Part shown: one piece after another, positions 24,990-33,761 of the stretch
Numbering within the stretch: the first letter of the stretch is position 1
Layout: the number at the start of each line of letters is the position of its first letter
NCBI GenBank assembly: GCA_934589155.1
Contig: CAKTNP010000008.1
Location: 1-64,000 of the forward strand
From: an uncultured Oscillospiraceae bacterium
GTDB lineage: Bacteria; Bacillota; Clostridia; Oscillospirales; Oscillospiraceae
Reading direction: 5' to 3'
DNA length: 64,000 nt
Notes under the pieces: model-generated
Database searches by the model: none
What the model saw: only the letters and a program-made list of their open reading frames with translations
Told to the model about the DNA's origin: nothing
Translations under genes and position numbers: made by a program

Positions 24990-25175
24990 TGTCGAAAAGC
25001 CGTTTGAGGGCTTTTCGACAAGGAGATTGCAGCCCGCCGCGCGCACGCATTGCCCGTCCTTAGCGGGCAATGCGCACACTTGCGGTCTGAGCGGTATTTT
25101 TTCCGACGTACACGCCGCCGGGAAAAATGATCCCAATCCATTCGTCGCCTGCGGGCGGCGAACTCTGCGAGGCTT
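24990..25175 (-). repeat. Structured intergenic repeat element, copy A
   Basis: A 186-bp element without coding capacity, read on the minus strand. It starts AAGCCTCGCAGAG and ends in a TGTCGAAAAGCC/GGCTTTTCGACA hairpin. Four stems can be drawn: TTCG.CGCC/GGCG.CGAA; a long hairpin around GCGTGTA; CAGACCGC paired with GCGGGCTG enclosing GCATTGCCCG/CGGGCAATGC; and the terminal hairpin. The block ATACCGCTCAG lies between stems. Copy B at 53553 keeps the unpaired blocks and changes stems in a compensatory way. It is bracketed by two copies of the local terminator hairpin. Confidence 0.8.
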
Positions 25176-25188
25176 CTGCCGCACTTGC

Positions 25189-25217
25189 AGCTCCTTCTTC
25201 GGAAGGAGCCTCTTTTT
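25189..25217 (+). terminator. Terminator hairpin, second copy (with T run)
   Basis: AGCTCCTTC-TTCG-GAAGGAGCCTCTTTTTT. Twenty-two bases are identical to 24963-24984. This copy keeps the T run but lacks the upstream A-rich flank, as expected if one terminator had been split and duplicated by insertion of the element. Confidence 0.85.
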
Positions 25218-25245
25218 TATATTTTTTGACAGAGCGGACATACTA
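25216..25245 (+). promoter_or_regulatory. Sigma-G/F-type promoter of spoVAD-spoVAE
   Basis: CATACTA (25239-25245), a good forespore -10, with TTTATA (25216-25221) 17 bp upstream. Known spoVA operons are sigma-G dependent, which fits. Confidence 0.6.
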
Positions 25246-25274
25246 TGGCCATTCCAAAACGAAGGATGAACGCC

Positions 25275-26297
25275 ATGGATCAATACAAAAAAGGCCGGAG
25301 CAGCTTTCAGCCCCCTGTGTCCCCCGTGCTCACTGCATGGAGCAGCGTGGCCGGAAAGAAGGAGTCGGAAGGACCCCTCGGCGCCTGCTTTGACAAGACG
25401 GATCCCGACGCCTATTGGGGCGAAAAGACCTATGAGCAGGCCGAGAGCCGGATGCAGAAGGACGCTCTGGAAATTCTCCTCCGAAAAGGAGGCCTGTCGG
25501 AAACGGACATTGGCTTGGTCTTTTCCGGAGACCTTCTCAACCAGTGCGTAGGCAGCAGCTTTTCCCTGCGGAACACGGGGGTCCCGGCCCTGGGGCTTTA
25601 CGGAGCCTGCTCCACCATGGCCGAGAGCCTGCTGCTGGCCCTAATGGCCGTCGGCGGAGGCATGACGGACACCGCCGTGGCCATGACCTCCTCCCACTTT
25701 GCCTCCTCGGAGCGGCAGTACCGGTTCCCGCTAGGCTACGGCGGCCAGCGGCCCCCTACGGCCCAATGGACCGTCACCGGCTGCGGCGCCGCCCTGGTGC
25801 GGCGGGAGGGCCGGGGCCCCCGGCTGGAGGCCGCTACCATCGGCACCATTACGGACTGGGGCCTCATCGATGCCAACAACATGGGCGCCGCCATGGCTCC
25901 TGCCGCCCTGTCCACCCTGCTGACCCATTTCGATGATTTGGGCCGGAGCCCCAAGGACTATGACATGATCGTCACCGGAGACCTGGGCCAAATCGGCAAG
26001 GAGCTTCTCCAGGAGCTGGCCCTGAAGGAGGGGCTTCAGCTGGGTCCCCGCTATGAGGACTGCGGCTGCCTGATCTTCGACAATACCGCCCAGGATGTCC
26101 ACGCCGGAGGTTCCGGCTGCGGCTGCAGTGCCGCCGTACTGTGCGGCTCCCTTTTGGACCGGATGCAGCGGGGAGAGCTTCACAGTCTGCTCTTCTGCGG
26201 CACCGGTGCCCTGCTGTCCCCCCTGTCCACCCAGCAGGGTCTCCCCATTCCCGGCGTCTGCCACGCCATATCCATTCTGGGAGGTGAAGGGCAATGA
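25275..26297 (+). CDS. spoVAD: Stage V sporulation protein AD
   Basis: 340-residue thiolase-fold protein of the SpoVA channel, which moves Ca-dipicolinate into the developing spore and out on germination; SpoVAD binds dipicolinate. Typical segments: LVFSGDLLNQCVGSSFSLR, LGLYGACSTMAESLLLA (the Cys at the thiolase-like position), PTAQWTVTGCGAALV and YDMIVTGDLGQIGKELL. ATG at 25275 has GAAGG upstream; an earlier in-frame ATG lies within the promoter. The spoVAC gene that normally precedes it is not here: the repeat element and NlpC/P60 gene are upstream instead. It overlaps spoVAE by 4 bp. Confidence 0.95.
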   Translation: MDQYKKGRSSFQPPVSPVLTAWSSVAGKKESEGPLGACFDKTDPDAYWGEKTYEQAESRMQKDALEILLRKGGLSETDIGLVFSGDLLNQCVGSSFSLRNTGVPALGLYGACSTMAESLLLALMAVGGGMTDTAVAMTSSHFASSERQYRFPLGYGGQRPPTAQWTVTGCGAALVRREGRGPRLEAATIGTITDWGLIDANNMGAAMAPAALSTLLTHFDDLGRSPKDYDMIVTGDLGQIGKELLQELALKEGLQLGPRYEDCGCLIFDNTAQDVHAGGSGCGCSAAVLCGSLLDRMQRGELHSLLFCGTGALLSPLSTQQGLPIPGVCHAISILGGEGQ

Positions 26298-26650
26298 TCT
26301 ATTTCCGGGCCTTTCTGGTAGGCGGCCTTCTGTGCCTCATCGGTCAGATCCTCATCGACAAGACTAAGCTGACCCCTGCCAAGATCCTCACCGCCTATGT
26401 GGTCACCGGCGTGTTTCTGGGGGCCGTCGGCATTTATGAGCCCATTGCGAAATTCGGCGGCGCCGGAGCCACCATTCCTCTGACCGGCTTCGGCTATAAC
26501 CTGGCCAAGGGCGTCAAAAAGGCGGTGGATGCCGACGGCTTTCTCGGCATCTTCACCGGCGGCCTGAAGGCGGCAGCCGGCGGCATCACCGCCGCCGTGG
26601 CCCTGGGTCTGCTGTGCAGCGTTCTTTTCCGATCCAAGGACAAAAACTGA
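26294..26650 (+). CDS. spoVAE: Stage V sporulation protein AE (SpoVAEb type)
   Basis: 118-residue membrane protein of the SpoVA channel. Four hydrophobic segments, including IYFRAFLVGGLLCLIGQIL and the conserved GAGATIPLTGFGYNLAKGV. It matches the short SpoVAEb form. The ATG overlaps the spoVAD stop (ATGA). The stop codon is embedded in the -35 of a second forespore promoter. Confidence 0.94.
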   Translation: MIYFRAFLVGGLLCLIGQILIDKTKLTPAKILTAYVVTGVFLGAVGIYEPIAKFGGAGATIPLTGFGYNLAKGVKKAVDADGFLGIFTGGLKAAAGGITAAVALGLLCSVLFRSKDKN

Positions 26651-26677
26651 ATAGTTTCCAAACCCTTGGGCACACTA
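26648..26677 (+). promoter_or_regulatory. Sigma-G-type promoter of the Gln/Asn-rich small gene
   Basis: TGAATA (26648-26653, exact fit to TGHATR), 17-bp spacer, CACACTA (26671-26677, one off CATACTA). The -35 overlaps the spoVAE stop codon. Confidence 0.65.
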
Positions 26678-26717
26678 TCCCCGCGGCATGACCGCACTAA
26701 AATCAGGAGGATTTCAC

Positions 26718-26837
26718 ATGGATAAGCAGAACAGAACCCAGAATCAGAACAAGAACCAGAGCAAAAATCAATCCCAGAACCAGAATCAGTCCCAGAACGA
26801 AAGCAAAAACCAGCAGAACAGCGACTGCCACAGATAA
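26718..26837 (+). CDS. Small Gln/Asn-rich protein, candidate spore protein (39 aa)
   Basis: 39 codons, with a strong AGGAGG ribosome site 8 nt before the ATG. The product begins MDKQNRTQNQNKNQSKNQ, is built almost wholly of Gln, Asn, Ser and Lys, and ends in SDCHR with a single Cys. Its low complexity is reminiscent of gamma-type small acid-soluble spore proteins, which are also Gln/Asn-rich and act as an amino-acid store. A sigma-G-like promoter directly upstream, the spoVA neighbours and a dedicated strong terminator support a forespore product. I do not recognise it as a named family. Confidence 0.7.
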   Translation: MDKQNRTQNQNKNQSKNQSQNQNQSQNESKNQQNSDCHR

Positions 26838-26841
26838 AAAA

Positions 26842-26877
26842 CGGAGGACGGATCCATTGGATCCGTCCTCCGACTTT
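26842..26877. terminator. Bidirectional terminator between the small gene and addA
   Basis: CGGAGGACGGATCC/GGATCCGTCCTCCG hairpin flanked by A run and T run (26836-26877). Confidence 0.9.
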
Positions 26878-29800
26878 TTATGCTTCCTGGGGCACCTCTA
26901 TCAGGGCTCCTGTCTGGAAGAAGTAGAGATACAGCCTCTTGACCGGCTTCCGGAAAATCCGGGTCAACGCCTTTCCATAGGTCCGGACCTGGGGCCCGTA
27001 GGCCGCCGCCCGGTCTCCCTCCCGGCCCGGCTCCACCCGGTCCGTCTTAAAATCCAAAACGGTCATACCGTCCTCCTCCATCAGGCAGCAGTCCACCACG
27101 CCCTGCAATAGGAAGCGTTCCCCTCTAAGGGCCGGGTCCAGCTCTCCGGCCTCAGTTAGGATGGAAAATTTGAACTCCCGTAGGACCCCTTCGCCCCGGC
27201 AAAGCCGCTTTCCCAGCTCCGTTTGGAAAAATGTCAGAATCCGCTCCACGGAAACCGCCTCCGCCTGGCGAGCCGTCAGATATTCTTCCTCCACCAGCCG
27301 CCTCAACTCCTGCCGGATCCCCTCCTCGGTGCCGCAGGGCTCATACCGCAAAAACTGCATGGCCAGATGGGTAGCCGTTCCGGCCTCTTTTCCCCGCAGG
27401 GGCCCCTTCTCCCGGAAGTCCGGATAGACGGGGGCGGAACGCCTGTGCGGCGCCGGGCTGTCCTCTGCCGCCTCCTGGTCCATGGCCCGGCCCTTCATCT
27501 GGGTGGCCGTCAGCTTGGAGGCCGCCTGGGTGGCCGCCTCATGGGGGTAGCGGTAAGCCAGCCGTTCCTTTGTCTCCGGCGGGATCTCCTCCTGCCGGTC
27601 CGGAGCCGTCTCTTCCCGGGCGGCCGCCTCCCGGATCTTTCCCTCGTGGACCTCCACCAGCCAGGGGACCCCCGATACCTCCACCGTCTCCGGCCGTTGG
27701 GAAATGGCGTGGAGCGCCCCGGATTCCGTCCGGGTCAGGGCCCGGATCAGCACCCAATCCCCCATGGAGCCGGCCCGTCGGGACAGATACCCGCACCGGG
27801 GCAGCTCCGCGTCCCGGGCCAGGTCCGTCAGGTGCCCGGCCAGGCTGGAGGAGGTGTACAGCATGATCAGCCGGTCCCGGGCCCGGGTCATGGCCACGTA
27901 CAAAAGCCGCAGCTCCTCGGACAAATTCTCCCGCCGAGTCCGGAGAGCAATGGCCCGCCAGGCCGCCGAGGGATAGCGGATCCGCCGTTCCGGGTCCACC
28001 ACGTGGCAGCCTACCCCCAGCTCCGGATCCGTCAACACCGGGGCATTCAGGTCTTCCCGGTTGAAGGCCGCCGAAAGATTTCCCAGGATCACCACCGGGA
28101 ATTCCAGGCCCTTGGATTTGTGGATGCTCATTACGGTCACGGCCTGCCGGGGGCTGTCCCCCTCCTCCGGGGTCAGGCCACGGTCGCCCAGGCTGTCCAG
28201 ATAGGCCAGGAACTGGCTCAGCTCCTTCCGGCCGGACTGCTCATAACTCGCCGCCGTCTGATAGAAATACCGCAGGTTCCAAAGCCGCCGGTCCCCCTGG
28301 TCCATGGCGCCGAACACCGCGTCCAGCCGGGTTCTGTGGAAGATCTCCTCCACCAGCTCCGCCAGGGTCATGCGCCGGGCGGCCTGCCGCAGCCCGTTCA
28401 GGATCCGCAGAAACTCTGCGGCGTCGGCCTCCTGCCGCTCCGCGGCCGCCAGCAGGCAGTCGTAGACCGCCGCCTTTTTGTGCTTGGCCCGAAGCTCCGC
28501 CAGCCGGTCCGCCGTCATGCCGAAGATCGGACTGAGCAGCGCCGCCGTCAAAGGAACGTCCTGCCGGGGATTGTCGAGAATCCGCAGCAGAGACAGCAGC
28601 ACCCCGATCTCTGTGGATTCCAGAATATCCTCCCGGGCTCCCGCGGCGCAGGGGATCCCCCGTTTCTGCAGGGCCTGAACATAGTACCGGCCCGAGGTCC
28701 CCGGGGAACGAAGCAGGATCACAATGTCCTGGGGCCGGATCCGCCGCAGGTCCCCTCCGTCCCGGATATAACTCTCCTCCGTCAAAAGGGATTGGATCCG
28801 CTCCGCCGCAAAATCCGCTTCATATTCATATTTGCTGAAGCCCTCGCCGTCCCGGCCCCGGGGGTATGTAATGCAGTGCAGCTCCGTCTCCGGCTGGCCC
28901 AGGGGCACATGGGGAATACCCTCCTTCAGGGCCTCCCCGGGCCCGTAGTACAGCCCGCCCACCTCGGGACACATGACGCAGGAAAATACATCGTTCACCG
29001 CCGAGAGCACCGCCCCGCCGGAGCGGAAATTCTCCGACAGCAGGATCTTCCGGTCCCGGCCCGGCTCCGCCCCCTCCAGCGACGCATAGGTCTCATATTT
29101 TTTCAGAAAAATGGAGGGATCCGCCATGCGGAACCGGTAGATGGACTGCTTCACGTCGCCCACCATAAAGCAGTTTTTCTTCTCCCCGGTGAGGGCTCCG
29201 TAAATGGCGTCCTGGACGGCGTTGCTGTCCTGATACTCGTCCACCATGACCTCCCGGAACCGACTGCCCAACTCCCGGGCCACGGCGGTGGGAGCCCCGG
29301 TCTTTCCTACCAGAAGTCCCAGAGTCAGGTGCTCCAGATCTCCGAAATCCAGCACCCGCCGCCGGTCCTTTTCCCAGCGAAAGGCTTCGGTAAAGTCCTC
29401 CACCAGCCGGAAGATCCCTAGGGAGGCCCCGCCGGTGCGGCCCAGGTCCTCCATGACCTCCTCCGCGCCGTCACCGAAGGGCCGGAGTTTTTCCTTCAGC
29501 TCCTCCGCGCACCGGTTCTTGGCCTCCCGGACCCGGTCCCGCAGGTCCGGATCCGAGGGCTTCCGAATGGCGGGCATGGAGAGAAACGAGGGCACGCCCT
29601 TTTCATGAATCTCCGCCCAGGTCCCGCAGTCCAAAAGCTCCCGCAGCTTCCAGACCATGTCCCGGAGCATGGGGGCCGCCTTGGGCGCCAGGCTTTCGTC
29701 CTGCTCCGCCAAAACAGCCAGCTTCTCCACCCGAGATATGGATTCTTCCAGAAATTCGCGAAGATCCTCCATTAAGTAGGCGCCCCAGATGGTTTTTCCC

Positions 29801-30429
29801 GGGTCATTCACCCCATCCAGGTCGCAGTCTTTCCGGCACCGCTCCAAAAAGGCGGCGGGATCCGGGTGGCACTGGATCTTGTCATAAACCTGGGTCAGGA
29901 TCTCCGGCACCCGACCGTCATTCCGTCCCGCCCCCAGGGTGTCCAGAAACTGCCGGATCTCCGGCTCCTCTTCCAGGCGGCCATAGGCCTCCTCCAAGAC
30001 CCGGTCCATGGCCCGCTGCCGCAGTTCCTGGCACTCCGGGCCGTCAGCCACCCGGAAATCCGCCGGAATGTCCAGCCGGTAAGCATACTCCCGCAGCACG
30101 TCGCCGCAGAAGGAGTCCACCGTGGAGATCTTCGCCAAATAGATCCGGGACAGCTGCTTTTGTAAATGCCGGTTTCCCGGGTCCCGGGCCAGCCGTTCCG
30201 ACAGGGCTCCGGAGATCTTGCTCCGCAGCTCCGCGGCGGCGGCCTTGGTAAAGGTAATGATCAGAAACTCGTCCACATTGGCCGGGTCCTTTTCGTCGCA
30301 GAGATAGGACAGCAGCCGGTCCACCAGCACCTTGGTCTTACCGGAGCCGGCGGCGGCAGAGATCAGCAGCCGGCTGCCCCGGCTGTCCACCGCCGCCTGC
30401 TGGTCCCGGGTCAGTGTTACCTCAGCCAT
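26878..30429 (-). CDS. addA: ATP-dependent helicase/nuclease subunit A
   Basis: 1183-residue UvrD-type helicase plus RecB-family nuclease, the motor of AddAB, which resects double-strand breaks for RecA. Walker A AAAGSGKT (residues 25-32), helicase motif II VDEYQDSN, QSIYRFRMADPSIF, a later SIHKSKGLEFPVVIL and LLYVAMTRARDRLIM, and C-terminal nuclease motif LDFKTDRVEPG. ATG at 30429 overlaps the addB stop by 8 bp and has GGAGGGG upstream. Length is typical. Confidence 0.96.
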   Translation of the reverse strand: MAEVTLTRDQQAAVDSRGSRLLISAAAGSGKTKVLVDRLLSYLCDEKDPANVDEFLIITFTKAAAAELRSKISGALSERLARDPGNRHLQKQLSRIYLAKISTVDSFCGDVLREYAYRLDIPADFRVADGPECQELRQRAMDRVLEEAYGRLEEEPEIRQFLDTLGAGRNDGRVPEILTQVYDKIQCHPDPAAFLERCRKDCDLDGVNDPGKTIWGAYLMEDLREFLEESISRVEKLAVLAEQDESLAPKAAPMLRDMVWKLRELLDCGTWAEIHEKGVPSFLSMPAIRKPSDPDLRDRVREAKNRCAEELKEKLRPFGDGAEEVMEDLGRTGGASLGIFRLVEDFTEAFRWEKDRRRVLDFGDLEHLTLGLLVGKTGAPTAVARELGSRFREVMVDEYQDSNAVQDAIYGALTGEKKNCFMVGDVKQSIYRFRMADPSIFLKKYETYASLEGAEPGRDRKILLSENFRSGGAVLSAVNDVFSCVMCPEVGGLYYGPGEALKEGIPHVPLGQPETELHCITYPRGRDGEGFSKYEYEADFAAERIQSLLTEESYIRDGGDLRRIRPQDIVILLRSPGTSGRYYVQALQKRGIPCAAGAREDILESTEIGVLLSLLRILDNPRQDVPLTAALLSPIFGMTADRLAELRAKHKKAAVYDCLLAAAERQEADAAEFLRILNGLRQAARRMTLAELVEEIFHRTRLDAVFGAMDQGDRRLWNLRYFYQTAASYEQSGRKELSQFLAYLDSLGDRGLTPEEGDSPRQAVTVMSIHKSKGLEFPVVILGNLSAAFNREDLNAPVLTDPELGVGCHVVDPERRIRYPSAAWRAIALRTRRENLSEELRLLYVAMTRARDRLIMLYTSSSLAGHLTDLARDAELPRCGYLSRRAGSMGDWVLIRALTRTESGALHAISQRPETVEVSGVPWLVEVHEGKIREAAAREETAPDRQEEIPPETKERLAYRYPHEAATQAASKLTATQMKGRAMDQEAAEDSPAPHRRSAPVYPDFREKGPLRGKEAGTATHLAMQFLRYEPCGTEEGIRQELRRLVEEEYLTARQAEAVSVERILTFFQTELGKRLCRGEGVLREFKFSILTEAGELDPALRGERFLLQGVVDCCLMEEDGMTVLDFKTDRVEPGREGDRAAAYGPQVRTYGKALTRIFRKPVKRLYLYFFQTGALIEVPQEA

Positions 30430-33400
30430 TGTCGTCCCCTCCGATCGTTTTCCAGAATTCCGTTTCGCCGACCGCCCGGAAGGGCCGCGTCTTTCCGCAG
30501 GCATCCTGGTGGCAGGCGTCATAATACTCGCAGTAGCGGCAGGCGTTGTGGTCCGGTCCCCGGTAATAGGGGTTGGGGTCCACGGTCCCGCCGGAGATTT
30601 CGTCAATGAGCCGTGCCACCTGGCCGAATACATGGTCCCGCAGGGCCCGCCACTGGCCGGGAGTGGCCGCTCCTGACCGGAGCTCTCCCTCCTTGTCCCG
30701 CTTGCCGGGGAGATAGGTCCCCGCCTCCGTGGCATCCATGGCCCAAGCCACATTGGGGTCCTTCAGGATCAGTCCCTGGCGCTGCAGGGCCTTGGCCCGG
30801 CCCGACTGCTCGCCCCGGCCGTCTCCCCGGCCCTCGGTGCGGACAATGGGCATCCGTGCCGGGAAGTATTCCACCCCGGCGATCTCCGCCCGGGTCCCCA
30901 GCGCCGTCTGTCCCCCCTGCTCCAGGGCAAAGAGATACAGCAGCATCTGCAGCCCGATACCGTTGAGAATATCGCAGTAGTCAAAGTCCTTTTTGCCGGT
31001 TTTGTAGTCCACCACCCGGACATAGTCCCGCCCGGCCACGGAGGCCAGATCCACCCGATCCACAAAGCCCCGGATCTCGGCCTCCATTTCCCGGCCCCGG
31101 ACCCGAATAGAGGGCATGGCCCCCTCCGGGCCGAATTGGAGCTCAAAGCCCCGGGGCCGGAATTGGGCCTGGCTCAGCTCCCGCCGCAGCTCCTCCACCA
31201 CGGACCGGACCTCTTCCAGGTTGCGCTTGTAGAGATAGTCCTCCCGCTGGCTCCGGCTTTGCAGCTCCGCCAGATAGGCGGCGGTGTATTCCTCCATGTA
31301 TTTTCCCGCAATGGCCTGGACCTGGTCCCCGGTCATTTGGGCAAAGCCGCCCTGTTCCTCCACGTCCCTGGCCGTGTGCTCCAGCACATAGTGGACAAAG
31401 GTGCCGAACCGGGCCGCGTCCACCTGGGCCTTCTTCCGGTCCTTGGCCCGGATCCCATAGCGCAGGAAATAGGCAAACCGGCATTCCGCCGCCTTGTCGA
31501 TCTGAGAGGCGGAGAGCCGCAGCCGGGCGCCGTACAGCTCCCGGACGGTCTCCGGCCGGATCCTGCCGAAGGCGTACCCCGCCCGGTCCGATACGCTCCG
31601 ATACTCATCGGAAATGCCCAGCGTCTCCGCCTGTTCCGCCTGTCCCCGGGCCGCCAGCCGGGAGGCGGCGGTCCAGGCCTCCCCGTAGGGGGACAGCTCC
31701 GGCTCCCCGGGGTCCCCGGTCAGCGCCCGGATCCGTTTCCACAGAAATGCCTCCTGCCCGCCGCCGGTGGTGACGGTCAGGCCCTCGGTGGCAGCGGAAA
31801 TCACGGCATGGAGCCCCGCCAGCTCCTGATCCATCTGCTGGGGCAGACTTCCGGACAGCCGGACCCCCAGGGTCAGCAGGGCCTCCCGGTCCTGCTCCGT
31901 GAGCAGACTTCCCGCCGTGGGATAGGCCGGGAGCTTTCCCTCCTCCGCCCCCAGCAGGAACACAAACTTTGCCTGTCTGCGGCGCAGATCCGTCACCGCG
32001 CCCAGGGTCACCCGGTCCAGGGCCGCCGGAATGGTGCCCACGTCATACTGGCTCAGCAGTAGCCGCAGCAGCCGCAGAAAGCCGTCGGTATCCCGGACGC
32101 TTTTGCCCAGGACCCCGTACATCTGCTCCAGAGCCCCGCAGAGGATCTCCCAGAGCTGCTCCATTTCCTGAGCTCCCCGGCGGTCCCCCTGGGCGTCCAG
32201 AGCCTGGGCCAGGGTCTCCATTTCCTCCGCCAGGCGGATCCTGCGGAGAAATTCCGTCAGTGCCAGGATCTGGTCCCCTGTATTTTCCGCCCGGGCAAAG
32301 GCCCGCCGCAGCTCCGCCAGAGGCTCCGCCGCCTGCCGCCGCAGCTCGTTGAGCCGGGCCAGCCGTTCCTCCGCCGCCGGGTCCCAGATCCCCTCGGGCC
32401 CGTCGGGGTGGAATTTCCATTCCCGGGTCCAGTCTTTGCCGGTAACGCCCCACATCAGGACGTAATTCTCCAAATCGTCGCAGTCCTCCTGACCGATGGG
32501 CGACAGCAGGGACTTGCAGTACCGCAGCACTGCCTCCTGCTCCAGCCCCTCCGCCGCGGCCTCCGCAGCGGTCAGGGTGGTGGCAATGACGGATTTGCAC
32601 AGAATATCCTCGGTGCCGGATACATACACCGGGATCCCATACTGCCGGAACACCGACAGCAGCAGGGGTTTATAGCCGCCGAATTCTCCGCAGACCACGT
32701 TGATGTCCCGGTATCGGGCCTTTCCCGCCCGGACCAGGGCCCCGATCCGCTGGGCGGCATAGGTACACTCCGTCCAGGGATCCGAAAACGCCAACGCCCG
32801 GACCCCTTCCGTACCCACGCATTTCCCGCCCAAGGATCCGGACAGGGCAGCGCCGCGGACCGTCTCCAGGTCTCCGTCCTGCCGCCCCGGCACGGTCTCC
32901 AGCTTCGCCGGTACTCCGGCCCGCTCTGCCAGGCGCAAAAACGCAAAGGCCGTCTCCCCCGCCGTGGAAAACTCCGGCGCCTTGTCCCGGGGCTCCCGAC
33001 AGACCAGGCTCACCATGACCTCCGGAGCGTTCTCGATAAGATGGGCCAGCACCGCCTGCTCCTGGGCGGTGAAATCCGAAAATCCGTCTATGTAAAAGCT
33101 GTGCTCTCTTCCGAAGTCCGACGTCTCCAGCTCCTCCAGAAGCTGGGTCATCCGGTCCCGGGGATCCTGGCCGCAGACGGCACAGACGGCGTTGTAGCTT
33201 TCCAGAAGATAGCCCAGCTCCTCCAGCTTCTGGGCCAGGACTCCTTGGGTCCTGGCACCGGCATAGCGCAGCTCCTCCGGGCCCACGCCGCAGCTTTTGA
33301 ACTCGTCCACCATGGACACCATTCGGCTCAAAAATTCCGGCCGGGCCGCCAGGGCCCCGAAGGTCTTGAGCCTGGAGCGCACCTGCTCCGCCGCCCCGGC

Positions 33401-33679
33401 CATGGCAATGATCCGGCCGCCCTTGTCCAGGACCTGCCGGGCTCCGCCGCCGGTCTGGGCAAAGACCCGGCTGCACAGTCTCGTAAAGCTCAGGACCTCG
33501 GCGTACCGGCTGGCGGTATCCCCGGCTCTGTCGCAGAGCCGCCGCTCGGTCTCATAGGAGATCTGCTCCGGCACCAACAGCACCGTTCCCGCCTTCCGTT
33601 CCTTCACCCGCTCCGTGACCACGTCCAGGGTCCGATCCCGGTTTCGGATCCAGTCCTCTCCCAACAGCAAACGCAGCAT
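30422..33679 (-). CDS. addB: ATP-dependent nuclease subunit B (AddB)
   Basis: 1085-residue partner of AddA with an inactivated helicase fold and C-terminal RecB-type nuclease. The Fe-S cluster ligands are visible: Cys in AAECRFAYFLRYG and the C-terminal CRYCEYYDAC. The nuclease core has VRVVDYKTGKKDFDY. The usual N-terminal Walker A (GRxGSGKT type) is absent: the protein begins MLRLLLGEDWIRNRDRTLDV, so nucleotide binding at that site is unlikely. ATG at 33679 has AAGGAGGCGG. It is transcribed with addA from a good promoter at 33725-33753. Confidence 0.93.
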   Translation of the reverse strand: MLRLLLGEDWIRNRDRTLDVVTERVKERKAGTVLLVPEQISYETERRLCDRAGDTASRYAEVLSFTRLCSRVFAQTGGGARQVLDKGGRIIAMAGAAEQVRSRLKTFGALAARPEFLSRMVSMVDEFKSCGVGPEELRYAGARTQGVLAQKLEELGYLLESYNAVCAVCGQDPRDRMTQLLEELETSDFGREHSFYIDGFSDFTAQEQAVLAHLIENAPEVMVSLVCREPRDKAPEFSTAGETAFAFLRLAERAGVPAKLETVPGRQDGDLETVRGAALSGSLGGKCVGTEGVRALAFSDPWTECTYAAQRIGALVRAGKARYRDINVVCGEFGGYKPLLLSVFRQYGIPVYVSGTEDILCKSVIATTLTAAEAAAEGLEQEAVLRYCKSLLSPIGQEDCDDLENYVLMWGVTGKDWTREWKFHPDGPEGIWDPAAEERLARLNELRRQAAEPLAELRRAFARAENTGDQILALTEFLRRIRLAEEMETLAQALDAQGDRRGAQEMEQLWEILCGALEQMYGVLGKSVRDTDGFLRLLRLLLSQYDVGTIPAALDRVTLGAVTDLRRRQAKFVFLLGAEEGKLPAYPTAGSLLTEQDREALLTLGVRLSGSLPQQMDQELAGLHAVISAATEGLTVTTGGGQEAFLWKRIRALTGDPGEPELSPYGEAWTAASRLAARGQAEQAETLGISDEYRSVSDRAGYAFGRIRPETVRELYGARLRLSASQIDKAAECRFAYFLRYGIRAKDRKKAQVDAARFGTFVHYVLEHTARDVEEQGGFAQMTGDQVQAIAGKYMEEYTAAYLAELQSRSQREDYLYKRNLEEVRSVVEELRRELSQAQFRPRGFELQFGPEGAMPSIRVRGREMEAEIRGFVDRVDLASVAGRDYVRVVDYKTGKKDFDYCDILNGIGLQMLLYLFALEQGGQTALGTRAEIAGVEYFPARMPIVRTEGRGDGRGEQSGRAKALQRQGLILKDPNVAWAMDATEAGTYLPGKRDKEGELRSGAATPGQWRALRDHVFGQVARLIDEISGGTVDPNPYYRGPDHNACRYCEYYDACHQDACGKTRPFRAVGETEFWKTIGGDDNG

Positions 33680-33724
33680 GGTCCCGCCTCCTTTTTCTCT
33701 CATTCTAGGGCACAATGCGGGTCT

Positions 33725-33753
33725 ATTATACCCCATCTTCCCGCCCAGGTCAA
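33725..33753 (-). promoter_or_regulatory. Promoter of addB-addA
   Basis: TTGACC (33748-33753), 17-bp spacer, TATAAT (33725-33730) on the minus strand. The -35 lies 9 bp downstream of the spoIIR stop. Confidence 0.8.
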
Positions 33754-33761
33754 AATGTTCC

